DNA of 64,000 bases from an uncultured Psychrobacter sp. (lineage in GTDB: Bacteria > Pseudomonadota > Gammaproteobacteria > Pseudomonadales > Moraxellaceae), in assembly GCA_947495055.1 (NCBI GenBank), contig CANLXO010000006.1:124001-188000 (forward strand), given 5' to 3'. Shown in pieces: positions 20,980 through 27,966 of this stretch; the stretch's first letter is position 1, and each line of letters begins with the position of its first letter. Position numbers and translations under genes: made by a program. The notes beneath the pieces are model-generated. The model was not told where the DNA came from. It worked only from the letters and a program-made list of their open reading frames with translations, and did no database searches.

Positions 20980-21660
20980 GTGTATAAAACATTAGTCTGT
21001 GTCGCTATGTCGTTTGCAGTTGTAGGCTGTGCTACACCATTAACCAACTATCAGCCTACCATTCAAAAAATTAGTGAGCCGCCAATTAACAGTATTAATG
21101 AGGCTTATGTGGGCGATAGAATGCTAAGTCAGGGTATAGTGACAGAACGTGAAGCTTTATATTTTCCTGTCACTCAAAAGACAAGCTTTCAACACACTAT
21201 CCAACAAGGGTATTATCCAAAGCGTGGTGAAGATGCTGAATATATTCAATATGGTATCTCAAATGAGTCCGGTGCAGGAAAGATTATAGATGGTCCTTTA
21301 TCAGACCCAACACAAAGTGTAACTCTAAGAAAATCTGACAACGCTATCTGTATGTTTACTATCTATAATATGAATGTAGATTGTAAGACAGGACTGGACT
21401 TTAAACAACGGAATTGGACTACTGCTGACGCAAACAGCTTTCAGCAGACACTAATATACAATGGCAAAGTAGGATCGAAAGTTAATATTGGATATAGAGA
21501 GTTTTCAGGCGATATGGCTCGCCCTGCTTTCAGTAACGCAGTTGAATACGACTTAGATGATTCACGTCAGATTGGTTACAAAGGCGCTTTATTAGATATC
21601 ATAGATGCAAACAACCAAATGATTAAATATAAAGTCTTGAAAAACTTTAATACTCAATAA
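20980..21660 (+). CDS. Outer-membrane-type lipoprotein cargo gene
   Basis: 226 aa from GTG 20980, with AAGGA eight bases upstream; an ATG at 20923 is in frame but has no RBS and would spoil the signal peptide. The N-terminus MYKTLVCVAMSFAVVGC is a lipoprotein signal with lipobox VVGC (Cys17) and Ala at +2, so the protein is probably sorted to the outer membrane. The rest is beta-rich (TIQQGYYPKRGEDAEYIQYG, VEYDLDDSRQIGYKGALL). No family recognised. It is visibly more AT-rich than the tail genes around it and lies in the middle of the tail operon, so it is a moron candidate: lysogenic conversion or superinfection exclusion are possible roles. Confidence 0.75.
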   Translation: MYKTLVCVAMSFAVVGCATPLTNYQPTIQKISEPPINSINEAYVGDRMLSQGIVTEREALYFPVTQKTSFQHTIQQGYYPKRGEDAEYIQYGISNESGAGKIIDGPLSDPTQSVTLRKSDNAICMFTIYNMNVDCKTGLDFKQRNWTTADANSFQQTLIYNGKVGSKVNIGYREFSGDMARPAFSNAVEYDLDDSRQIGYKGALLDIIDANNQMIKYKVLKNFNTQ

Positions 21661-21685
21661 TATTCAACTGTCTAGTAAGTGGCAT

Positions 21686-21835
21686 ATGCAATATTCACCA
21701 AGACACAAACTACCCGCACAGCAACTAAACTGGTCGCAGATTTGGGTAAATAATCTTATTGAACATAGTCAATGGTGGTTAATCGATGGTATACCTATTG
21801 GTTATTATGTTTACTTATATATAGATGATGAATAA
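21686..21835 (+). CDS. 49-residue aromatic-rich ORF after the lipoprotein
   Basis: MQYSPRHKLPAQQLNWSQIW then VNNLIEHSQWWLIDGIPIGYYVYLYIDDE. The tyrosine/tryptophan-rich end is unusual and not a simple membrane helix. RBS is weak. It is followed directly by a terminator, which supports a transcript ending here. Function unknown. Confidence 0.5.
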   Translation: MQYSPRHKLPAQQLNWSQIWVNNLIEHSQWWLIDGIPIGYYVYLYIDDE

Positions 21836-21837
21836 AT

Positions 21838-21866
21838 AAAAGCTCACTTCGGTGGGCTTTTATTTT
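21838..21866 (+). terminator. Terminator of the lipoprotein unit
   Basis: AAAGCTCAC-TTCG-GTGGGCTTT, a stable tetraloop hairpin followed by TATTTT. Confidence 0.82.
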
Positions 21867-22030
21867 GAATAGTGATTGCAACTACTAGGCTAATAAAGTA
21901 TATTTGCATTTGAGGCGTCGAAACCTCCAATCAAACAGCGCAATCCACAAGCGTAATCGTGGTTTTTTTATGCCTATCTAAAAGGCAAACTCTCATAATA
22001 GTAAACTCTGTGTCGTTGTGATAACCACAT

Positions 22031-22140
22031 GTTTCTATGTCGAGAGGGCGGCAGCCATACAATACCTTTCGTGGGGAAAACTGCCCGCCGTTCTGTTTGA
22101 CGGTTTCGAACCTCTCGGCGCCCTTTATCGGGCAAATTCG
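22031..22140 (+). ncRNA. Structured leader or c4-like RNA upstream of the antirepressor
   Basis: CGAGAGG (22041-22047) is complementary to CCTCTCG (22111-22117); GGGCGGCAG (22046-22054) pairs with CTGCCCGCC (22081-22089) with one bulge; GCCC/GGGC (22120-22133) forms a third stem. The first arm can therefore pair with either of two downstream segments. The arrangement and GC-rich blocks recall the c4 antisense RNA that controls ant genes in P1/P7 and relatives. Identification is by resemblance and position only. The rest of the 21,867-22,162 gap holds a weak CCAC/GTGG hairpin with a T-run at 21945-21969 and no gene. Confidence 0.5.
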
Positions 22141-22162
22141 AAGAAACAAACAGGAGTTCATC

Positions 22163-22891
22163 ATGAACACTCTTACCTTTAACGGCAATACCCTTACTAC
22201 TATCAATCAAGATAACCAGATCTGGTTAACTGCAAGCGATTTAGCAACAGCGCTTGGATATAAAGCCGCCGATAGTGTTACTAAGGTTTATAATCGCAAC
22301 AAAGAAGAATTTAGTGAAAATATGAGTCAAACTATCGAGACGGTCAAATTGACCTCCTCGGCGAAAACAAAGGGCTTGACGGTAAAAACACGCATATTCT
22401 CTTTGCGTGGCTGCCATCTAATCGCTATGTTCGCCCGTACTGATATAGCCAAAGCTTTTAGAGTCTGGGTACTTGATATACTGGACCGCGAAGTTAAGAC
22501 GACCTCACACCAGCGAACCCCGCTTAGGCAGGCATGTGATCGCCTTGCTGTTGGCAATATGCTGATCAGTGATGCTTACAAGATAGTTAGCACTCATTAT
22601 AATGTCGATCATATTGACCAGATACCAGAAGCGAGTCTGCCTGAAGCGGTAGCCTTTGTTTATGATCTTATACTACTCAAGAAAAAATCTAGTGCCAATA
22701 ACGCCAAGTATATCCAAGATATGCACGGCATCGGCGCAAAGAAAGTAGAAGAGACTCGCCATGCTCTAAGCGTTATGCAAAAAGCATTAGCCTCATTGGA
22801 TTGCAGCATGGAAGTAATAAAGCAGTATAACGAGACGCAGGCTAGTGTATTTGATAGCCTTAAATGTCAAGGCGCTAAAGTCGTCAATTAA
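22163..22891 (+). CDS. BRO-family antirepressor
   Basis: 242 aa from ATG 22163, RBS CAGGAG. Residues 3-110 are a BRO-N domain (TFNGNTLTTINQDNQIWLTASDLATALGYKAADSV ... LRGCHLIAMFARTDIAKAFRVWVLDIL). The C-terminal part (RQACDRLAVGNMLISDAYKIVSTHYNVDHIDQIP ... EAVAFVYDLIL) resembles the ORF6C/P22AR-type domain. Such proteins antagonise repressors. It stands outside the immunity region, between tail genes, with its own structured leader and flanking terminators, so it may be a self-contained regulatory cassette. Confidence 0.88.
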   Translation: MNTLTFNGNTLTTINQDNQIWLTASDLATALGYKAADSVTKVYNRNKEEFSENMSQTIETVKLTSSAKTKGLTVKTRIFSLRGCHLIAMFARTDIAKAFRVWVLDILDREVKTTSHQRTPLRQACDRLAVGNMLISDAYKIVSTHYNVDHIDQIPEASLPEAVAFVYDLILLKKKSSANNAKYIQDMHGIGAKKVEETRHALSVMQKALASLDCSMEVIKQYNETQASVFDSLKCQGAKVVN

Positions 22892-22913
22892 CGTAATCAA
22901 CTAAATATTAAAG

Positions 22914-22945
22914 AAACCTCAGTCAGTTATGATTGGGGTTTTTTA
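22914..22945 (+). terminator. Terminator after the BRO gene, first
   Basis: AAACCTCAGTC/GATTGGGGTTT (two G-U pairs), loop AGTTAT, then TTTTTT. Confidence 0.75.
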
Positions 22946-22955
22946 TTATCCAAAG

Positions 22956-22991
22956 CAAAACCCCGAAGCTGGCAGGCTATCGGGGTTTTTG
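22956..22991. terminator. Terminator after the BRO gene, second
   Basis: Eleven-bp stem CAAAACCCCGA/TCGGGGTTTTTG with a 13-nt loop; A-run and T-run on either side. Two terminators in tandem close the cargo island. Confidence 0.82.
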
Positions 22992-23028
22992 TATTTACAC
23001 CTAATCAAACCTTAGGAGCAAATCATAG

Positions 23029-23181
23029 ATGAATTTTAACATAGATTTAAATGGAGCGGTGACTAAGATGCTAGACAAATATGAAAGCTCGCAAAAGGTG
23101 AGACGACTTGTCAATGTATTGGTGTTTATCTTATTTCTTTTCGTATTAGGTGGATTCATCCAAGCCATTAAATGGTGGTAG
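23029..23181 (+). CDS. 50-residue single-pass membrane peptide
   Basis: MNFNIDLNGAVTKMLDKYES, then a transmembrane run VLVFILFLFVLGGFIQAIKWW. TTAGGAG lies 11 bases before the ATG. It is followed after 6 bp by another small membrane ORF. Neither is expected before a tape measure gene in the lambda plan, so both may be small cargo or holin-like proteins. Confidence 0.6.
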   Translation: MNFNIDLNGAVTKMLDKYESSQKVRRLVNVLVFILFLFVLGGFIQAIKWW

Positions 23182-23187
23182 GCAATT

Positions 23188-23313
23188 ATGAACTGCTTCA
23201 AGAAACATGGGTTTTTAGCGACGTCGCTATTAATCATAGGACTGCTAATATTTGCGTCCGTACTCATCTTTATCTGGCAACTACCTGACATCATTACCGC
23301 AATAAAATCATAA
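23188..23313 (+). CDS. 41-residue single-pass membrane peptide
   Basis: MNCFKKHGFLATSLLIIGLL followed by IFASVLIFIWQLPDIITAIKS: one hydrophobic segment with a basic N-terminus. It has no convincing RBS but sits directly between the previous membrane peptide and the tape measure gene (12 bp away, with AAGGA overlapping its stop). Confidence 0.5.
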   Translation: MNCFKKHGFLATSLLIIGLLIFASVLIFIWQLPDIITAIKS

Positions 23314-23325
23314 GGATTTGCAACC

Positions 23326-26300
23326 ATGGCTTCTACTTCACTAGGTACGCTAACACTTGACTTGGCGGTTCGCCTAAGTGAATTTACTGACGGCTTATCG
23401 CGCGCTGAGCGTGAGACCCGTGACCGTACCGAAAACATGGGTAAATCTGTTTCTAACTTCAAAGAAAAGTTAATCGACGACCTAAGCGGCACACCTATTG
23501 GTGGCGCTATCGACTCTCTTAATGAAAAGCTTGGCTCTATCACTGAAGCATTTGGTTCTGGCGGCTTGTCTGGTGCTGCGACAATAGGCGCAGCCTCTGT
23601 CATAGGTTCAGTGGCTGCTATAGGCGCGGGACTGGTAGCACTATCTTTAGAGACAGCCGAAGCTGATAAGCAATTAGTATTATTAGCAGATAAGGCTAAT
23701 ACTACTACTAGAAACCTGCAGGTGTTGTCAGCAGCCGCTAATGATTTTGGTTTAGATATGGAGGGCGTCACCGATGTGCTGGCTGATGCCCGTGAAAAGT
23801 TTGGCGAGTTTAGCGCTACAGGCGGTGGCGGTCTAGTAGATACTTTAGAGCTGCTGCAAAAGTCTACCAAAATGACTGATGCTGAGCTTGCTAAGTTTGC
23901 GCGCGAGATAACGACTGTTGATACCGTAGATGCTATACAGATGGTAGAAAACGCTTTAGCGGATGCTAATGTAACTACTCAAGAAGCTAGATTTGTTAAT
24001 GAATCATTAGCTAGTGGCTTGGATGACATCGCGCCTATTTTTGATAACTACGGGAACTTATTAAAAGAAGTCGATGCAAAGCTAGAACAAACAGGCGTGA
24101 TTAGAACCAAAGAGTCTATAGAGCAGTCTCAAATATTAGCTCAACAAGTAGAAGATACTACTATTCAGTTCAACGGATTAAAAAACCAATTGGTTACTGC
24201 AACCTTACCAGCCATGGCAACGTTAATAGAGTATTTTGCCGAAGGTGCTAAGCAGGGCGGCAGCTTTAAAAGTGAGATCAGCGGTGTAGGCCAAGCCATT
24301 AACATAACAGCCGCATCAGTAGTAGGTTTGGCCGCTGGCATAGGATTGATTGTAAATGCATTCTCAGCAGTCGGTATGCAGATGCGCAACATTGGGCAGA
24401 CCGCGCAAAACTTCTTTGCTGCGGATAGCTTAGCTGATAGAGGTAAAGCCTTATTTACAGGCTTTTTTAGTACCGGTGTGCTGGCCAGTGGCAGTTACTT
24501 AGACGTAACCTCCCAGTGGGACAGGGATATGGCGGCTATAGAACAGATTATGTCGGGTCGTTCTGTCGGTTCTGGTACATCTAGCACCAATACACGCGGT
24601 GGCCGCGGCGTACCTTTTGTAGATACAAGAGTTAGTTATACGCCACCAGCGACTACAGAATCTAGTGGTGGTGGTAAGCCAAAAACCACCGCATTAAATA
24701 AAACAGCTAATCCAGCAAACTACATTCAGTACGCTAACAGCGGATCTACTAGAAATCAACGTCTAAACTCAGAGCTTGAACAGGCACTATCCTTTTTGCA
24801 AGAAGAAGGGATTGTTTTCAAGGTTAATTCTGGTGGTCAGCCCGCTAAAGGTTCAGGTGGAAAGCGCGTTGGTTCTACAGCACATGATCACGGTCATGCT
24901 GCTGACGGTGACTTATACAAAGATGGTCGTAAGCTTGATTGGAATAACTCCAAAGACTTGCCGCTTCTAAAAGCATTGGTAGAAGAAGCTGCTGCCCGTG
25001 GAATTAATGGTATCGGCGCTGGCGACAACTACATGGGTGCTGGGCGCTTCCACTTTGGCATTCAACAAAATGCGGCGGCGTGGGGTAAAGATGGAAAAGG
25101 CGCTAATGCACCAGATTGGTTAAAGACTGCTCATAGCGCTGGCATGTCGCGAAAATCGTCAGGCACTTTTTATGGTAAAGCACTAGCACAAGATAACAAA
25201 GAAGCTGAGCAAGCACTTCGTGAACAAGAAAAACTGGCTGCTGAAGCCTTACGCGCTCAAGAAGAATTAGAGCGTGCCAAGCTATCAGTTATGTCTCGTT
25301 ATGCAAGTGCACAAGAAAAGATTGAAACCGAACATACCGATAACATCAAAGCAATCAAAGCCGCTTATAGCGAAGACTCTGTCGAATACGCACGATATAT
25401 TGCCGATGAAGAAGCGGATTATGAAGCGAAGAAAAACGCAGCTTCTCAATCCATTATGGTCAAGTATCTCAGCGAAGAAGAGCGCCTGCTTCGCAACCAT
25501 CAATTAGCACTACAAGAGATTGCTGATGCTAATATTCAAGATCCTGTCAGACTTCAAGAATTCATCGATGATCAAAACGCCGCTTATCAAAAAGACCTAG
25601 ATAACTTCATCTTTGCATCGCAAGCCAAGCGACGTGAACAAGACAAGCTCTATCAGTCCATTGCTAATAGCGCCCGCGCAAATGGCATCAACTCTGTCTC
25701 TACTGGGCTTGATGCGATGGCACAGCGCACGATGAGTGCTGATGATTATGCAGGCTGGCGACTGGGTCAAGATCATGACGAAGCTTACAACTCAGTCAAT
25801 GATCAATATGCTAATCGCCAAAGCGAGATCAATGCCGTCGATGAGCGTGGCGATTATGCCTTGCCTGAGCTTGAGAGATTTGAGCTGTTAGAGATTGCCA
25901 AGCAAGAGCACCTTGATGCTATGTGGTCGATGGAAGAGCAGTACGCGCTTAGACAGCAATCACTTGATGAGCAAATGGGCGCCACTCGTGTCGCTATCCA
26001 ACAAAATGCGTTTGGTGCAATGACTAGCGTCATGGGCATGTTCTTCGGTGAGAGCTCAAGAATGCAACAAGCCGCGTTCATTATGGAACGCACCTACGCC
26101 ACTCAAAAAGCATTAATGAATGTTAAAGAAACCTACTCGAATACATTCAATGCTATATCTGCCATACCTCTAATTGGTCCTTACATTGCTATGCCAATGG
26201 CTACCGCGGCTTCTGCTATTCAAGTGGCACAAGCGGCTGGTATCGGCGGTATGTCAGCGCCAAGCGTAGCCGGCATTGCGCACGGCGGTCTAACCAACGT

Positions 26301-26592
26301 GCCCGAAGAAGCGACTTACTTACTGCAAAGAGATGAGCGCGTGCTATCTCCCAATCAAAACAAAGATTTCACGGATTTTATGAATAAGGGTAGAAACCAA
26401 AATCAAGCCCCTATTAATATCAATAACAACTCAAGTGCTCAAGTCAGCGCGCGCCGCCAACCAAATGGTGAAGTCACTATCGATATGGTCGATAAGATGA
26501 TCAACAAATCATTCCGTCAAATCGGCCGTGCCAATTCGCTTGAAAGCAAGGCCATACAACGCGGCACAACAGCGAGGGTAAATCGTTTATGA
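23326..26592 (+). CDS. Tape measure protein with embedded peptidase-like domain
   Basis: 1,088 aa; RBS AAGGATTTGCAACC. Residues 1-120 begin LGTLTLDLAVRLSEFTDGLSRAERE, typical of tail length tape measures; hydrophobic Gly/Ala segments occur near 85-110 and 325-350, and long helices at 625-700 and 880-920. Residues about 455-605 look like a murein peptidase of the M15 kind: LNSELEQALSFLQEEGI, then the metal-type motif STAHDHGHAADGD and RFHFGIQ. The protein fixes tail length and may locally cut peptidoglycan during DNA entry. The C-terminus (GGLTNVPEEATYLLQRDERVLSPNQN) is the usual phage tape end. Confidence 0.92.
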   Translation: MASTSLGTLTLDLAVRLSEFTDGLSRAERETRDRTENMGKSVSNFKEKLIDDLSGTPIGGAIDSLNEKLGSITEAFGSGGLSGAATIGAASVIGSVAAIGAGLVALSLETAEADKQLVLLADKANTTTRNLQVLSAAANDFGLDMEGVTDVLADAREKFGEFSATGGGGLVDTLELLQKSTKMTDAELAKFAREITTVDTVDAIQMVENALADANVTTQEARFVNESLASGLDDIAPIFDNYGNLLKEVDAKLEQTGVIRTKESIEQSQILAQQVEDTTIQFNGLKNQLVTATLPAMATLIEYFAEGAKQGGSFKSEISGVGQAINITAASVVGLAAGIGLIVNAFSAVGMQMRNIGQTAQNFFAADSLADRGKALFTGFFSTGVLASGSYLDVTSQWDRDMAAIEQIMSGRSVGSGTSSTNTRGGRGVPFVDTRVSYTPPATTESSGGGKPKTTALNKTANPANYIQYANSGSTRNQRLNSELEQALSFLQEEGIVFKVNSGGQPAKGSGGKRVGSTAHDHGHAADGDLYKDGRKLDWNNSKDLPLLKALVEEAAARGINGIGAGDNYMGAGRFHFGIQQNAAAWGKDGKGANAPDWLKTAHSAGMSRKSSGTFYGKALAQDNKEAEQALREQEKLAAEALRAQEELERAKLSVMSRYASAQEKIETEHTDNIKAIKAAYSEDSVEYARYIADEEADYEAKKNAASQSIMVKYLSEEERLLRNHQLALQEIADANIQDPVRLQEFIDDQNAAYQKDLDNFIFASQAKRREQDKLYQSIANSARANGINSVSTGLDAMAQRTMSADDYAGWRLGQDHDEAYNSVNDQYANRQSEINAVDERGDYALPELERFELLEIAKQEHLDAMWSMEEQYALRQQSLDEQMGATRVAIQQNAFGAMTSVMGMFFGESSRMQQAAFIMERTYATQKALMNVKETYSNTFNAISAIPLIGPYIAMPMATAASAIQVAQAAGIGGMSAPSVAGIAHGGLTNVPEEATYLLQRDERVLSPNQNKDFTDFMNKGRNQNQAPININNNSSAQVSARRQPNGEVTIDMVDKMINKSFRQIGRANSLESKAIQRGTTARVNRL

Positions 26593-27062
26593 ATAGCTTC
26601 GCATTATGTCCGTTGCAGCGCGGCTTTACGCCAGAATTAGCAAACAATCTATTAGAGCAAGCGTTGATGGGTGGGTTCGCTCGTCAACGTATACAGTTTG
26701 TCAATAACGTCCATACCGTCAATCCATCAGTAATGCTCAATGATAAGCGTAAACAACAATACTTCTGGGCCTTTTGGGATAGTCATACTGAGCATAATCC
26801 ACGACCGTTTTTGTGGCGTCTTATTGTAAAAGGCGAGCCACAAGTTTATAGCTGTCAATTTGTCGCAGGCTCTTTAAGTTTAGGTGAGCGCGACGGCAAG
26901 GTTTTCAGCGTATCATTTGGATTGCGAATAAAACCAAAGCCAAGCAATCAAGAGTTTAGTCAAAGCATTATCGACGTTTGGAATGATGGCGATCCTAAGC
27001 GACTATTCGAATTGCTTGAAAAGCTTGTCAATGAAGATCTGCCCGAACAAGGAGTCTCATAA
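26589..27062 (+). CDS. Minor tail protein downstream of tape measure
   Basis: 157 aa overlapping the tape measure stop as ATGA. The sequence (LCPLQRGFTPELANNLLEQALMGGFARQRIQF ... FWAFWDSHTEHNPRPFLWRLIVKGEPQVYSCQFVAG) is beta-rich and has the place and size of lambda M (tail tip). I recognise the type only by synteny. Its stop overlaps the next ATG. Confidence 0.7.
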   Translation: MNSFALCPLQRGFTPELANNLLEQALMGGFARQRIQFVNNVHTVNPSVMLNDKRKQQYFWAFWDSHTEHNPRPFLWRLIVKGEPQVYSCQFVAGSLSLGERDGKVFSVSFGLRIKPKPSNQEFSQSIIDVWNDGDPKRLFELLEKLVNEDLPEQGVS

Positions 27063-27589
27063 TGTCGGTGACGATTGATGATATCAAAGACTTTCATCTC
27101 GATAGCTCACCCAGTATAGCGTCACTAGATACACTGGAAGTCACACATAGTCTATGGCCTAAGCCAATACGTATCGTGACCAATCACGAAGACGGCATCA
27201 ATGCCATGCTCGAGACAGGCGAGATCGTTAACTTTGAGTTTGCGCCGTTGCTTATCAATAAAGGCAAGACATCGGATGACTTAGATCAGAGTTTTAATAT
27301 TACATTAGGCGATCTAGGTGAGATTGTCCCGCCGCTTATTAAGATGATTAGAGAGTCAGACAGTGATGAATATCCGCAAGTAAATTATCGCGCCTATGCT
27401 TATGACACTGCGTCCATGACGTTTGCTAAAGATAAGCCTATCGATATCACCAAAGGGCTTAACATCGAGCAGATGAGCCGCGATCATCAAGCCACTACGT
27501 TTGATGCTAAGACTAGTGATAAAAATACAGTCGCTACAGGACGTCCCTATACTATGCAATCGCATCCTGACTTGGCGGGACTATTATGA
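27062..27589 (+). CDS. DUF1833-type minor tail protein
   Basis: 175 aa: SIASLDTLEVTHSLWPKPIRIVTNHEDGINAMLETGEIVNFEFAPLLINKGKTSDDLDQSFNITLGDLGE is the DUF1833 pattern, a lambda L analogue at the tail tip. The family is found between M-like and K-like genes, as here. ATGA overlap with the next gene. Confidence 0.85.
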   Translation: MSVTIDDIKDFHLDSSPSIASLDTLEVTHSLWPKPIRIVTNHEDGINAMLETGEIVNFEFAPLLINKGKTSDDLDQSFNITLGDLGEIVPPLIKMIRESDSDEYPQVNYRAYAYDTASMTFAKDKPIDITKGLNIEQMSRDHQATTFDAKTSDKNTVATGRPYTMQSHPDLAGLL

Positions 27590-27966
27590 TCAGCATCGAC
27601 CCTTTACTTAACCGCACCTTTGACCGCGATAACTACCACTGCGTCCATCTGCTTATAGACGCGGGCAAGCACCTGTTTAATTATGACTTTAGTCATTGCT
27701 TTTTGGGATTGACCGGCTCTCTTAACGATACACTCACGCCGACCAAAGCCGGCATTGAGCAGGGCGAGTTAGTCAGCAAGCCGAGTACTGGTACTATCGT
27801 ATCGATGATGACATTAGATAATCGTCATCATGTCGGCTTGTATTATTGCGACCGCGTGTTGCATTTATCAGAGCTTGGTACGCGATTTGAGACATTGCGT
27901 AGTATTAAACGCCAATACAAAAAGGTACGATTTTATGACGTTAAAAGTTTATCGCAACGAGCTTGA
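27586..27966 (+). CDS. Tail tip NlpC/P60-like protein (lambda K analogue)
   Basis: 126 aa. DNYHCVHLLIDAG carries the candidate catalytic cysteine and HHVGLYYCDRVLHLSELG the histidine of a compact NlpC/P60 fold. Members hydrolyse or bind peptidoglycan at the tail tip. The 3' end overlaps the start of the TipJ-like gene by 32 bp. Position between the DUF1833 gene and the host-specificity gene supports the call. Confidence 0.8.
   Translation: MISIDPLLNRTFDRDNYHCVHLLIDAGKHLFNYDFSHCFLGLTGSLNDTLTPTKAGIEQGELVSKPSTGTIVSMMTLDNRHHVGLYYCDRVLHLSELGTRFETLRSIKRQYKKVRFYDVKSLSQRA

Noticed and set aside
21931..22210. Minus-strand ORFs of 78 and 91 aa over the antirepressor leader
   Set aside because: They overlap the structured leader and are typical spurious calls on such RNAs.
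23001..23870. 289-aa minus-strand ORF
   Set aside because: Shadow of the tape measure gene, with Ser/Pro/Ala-biased sequence.
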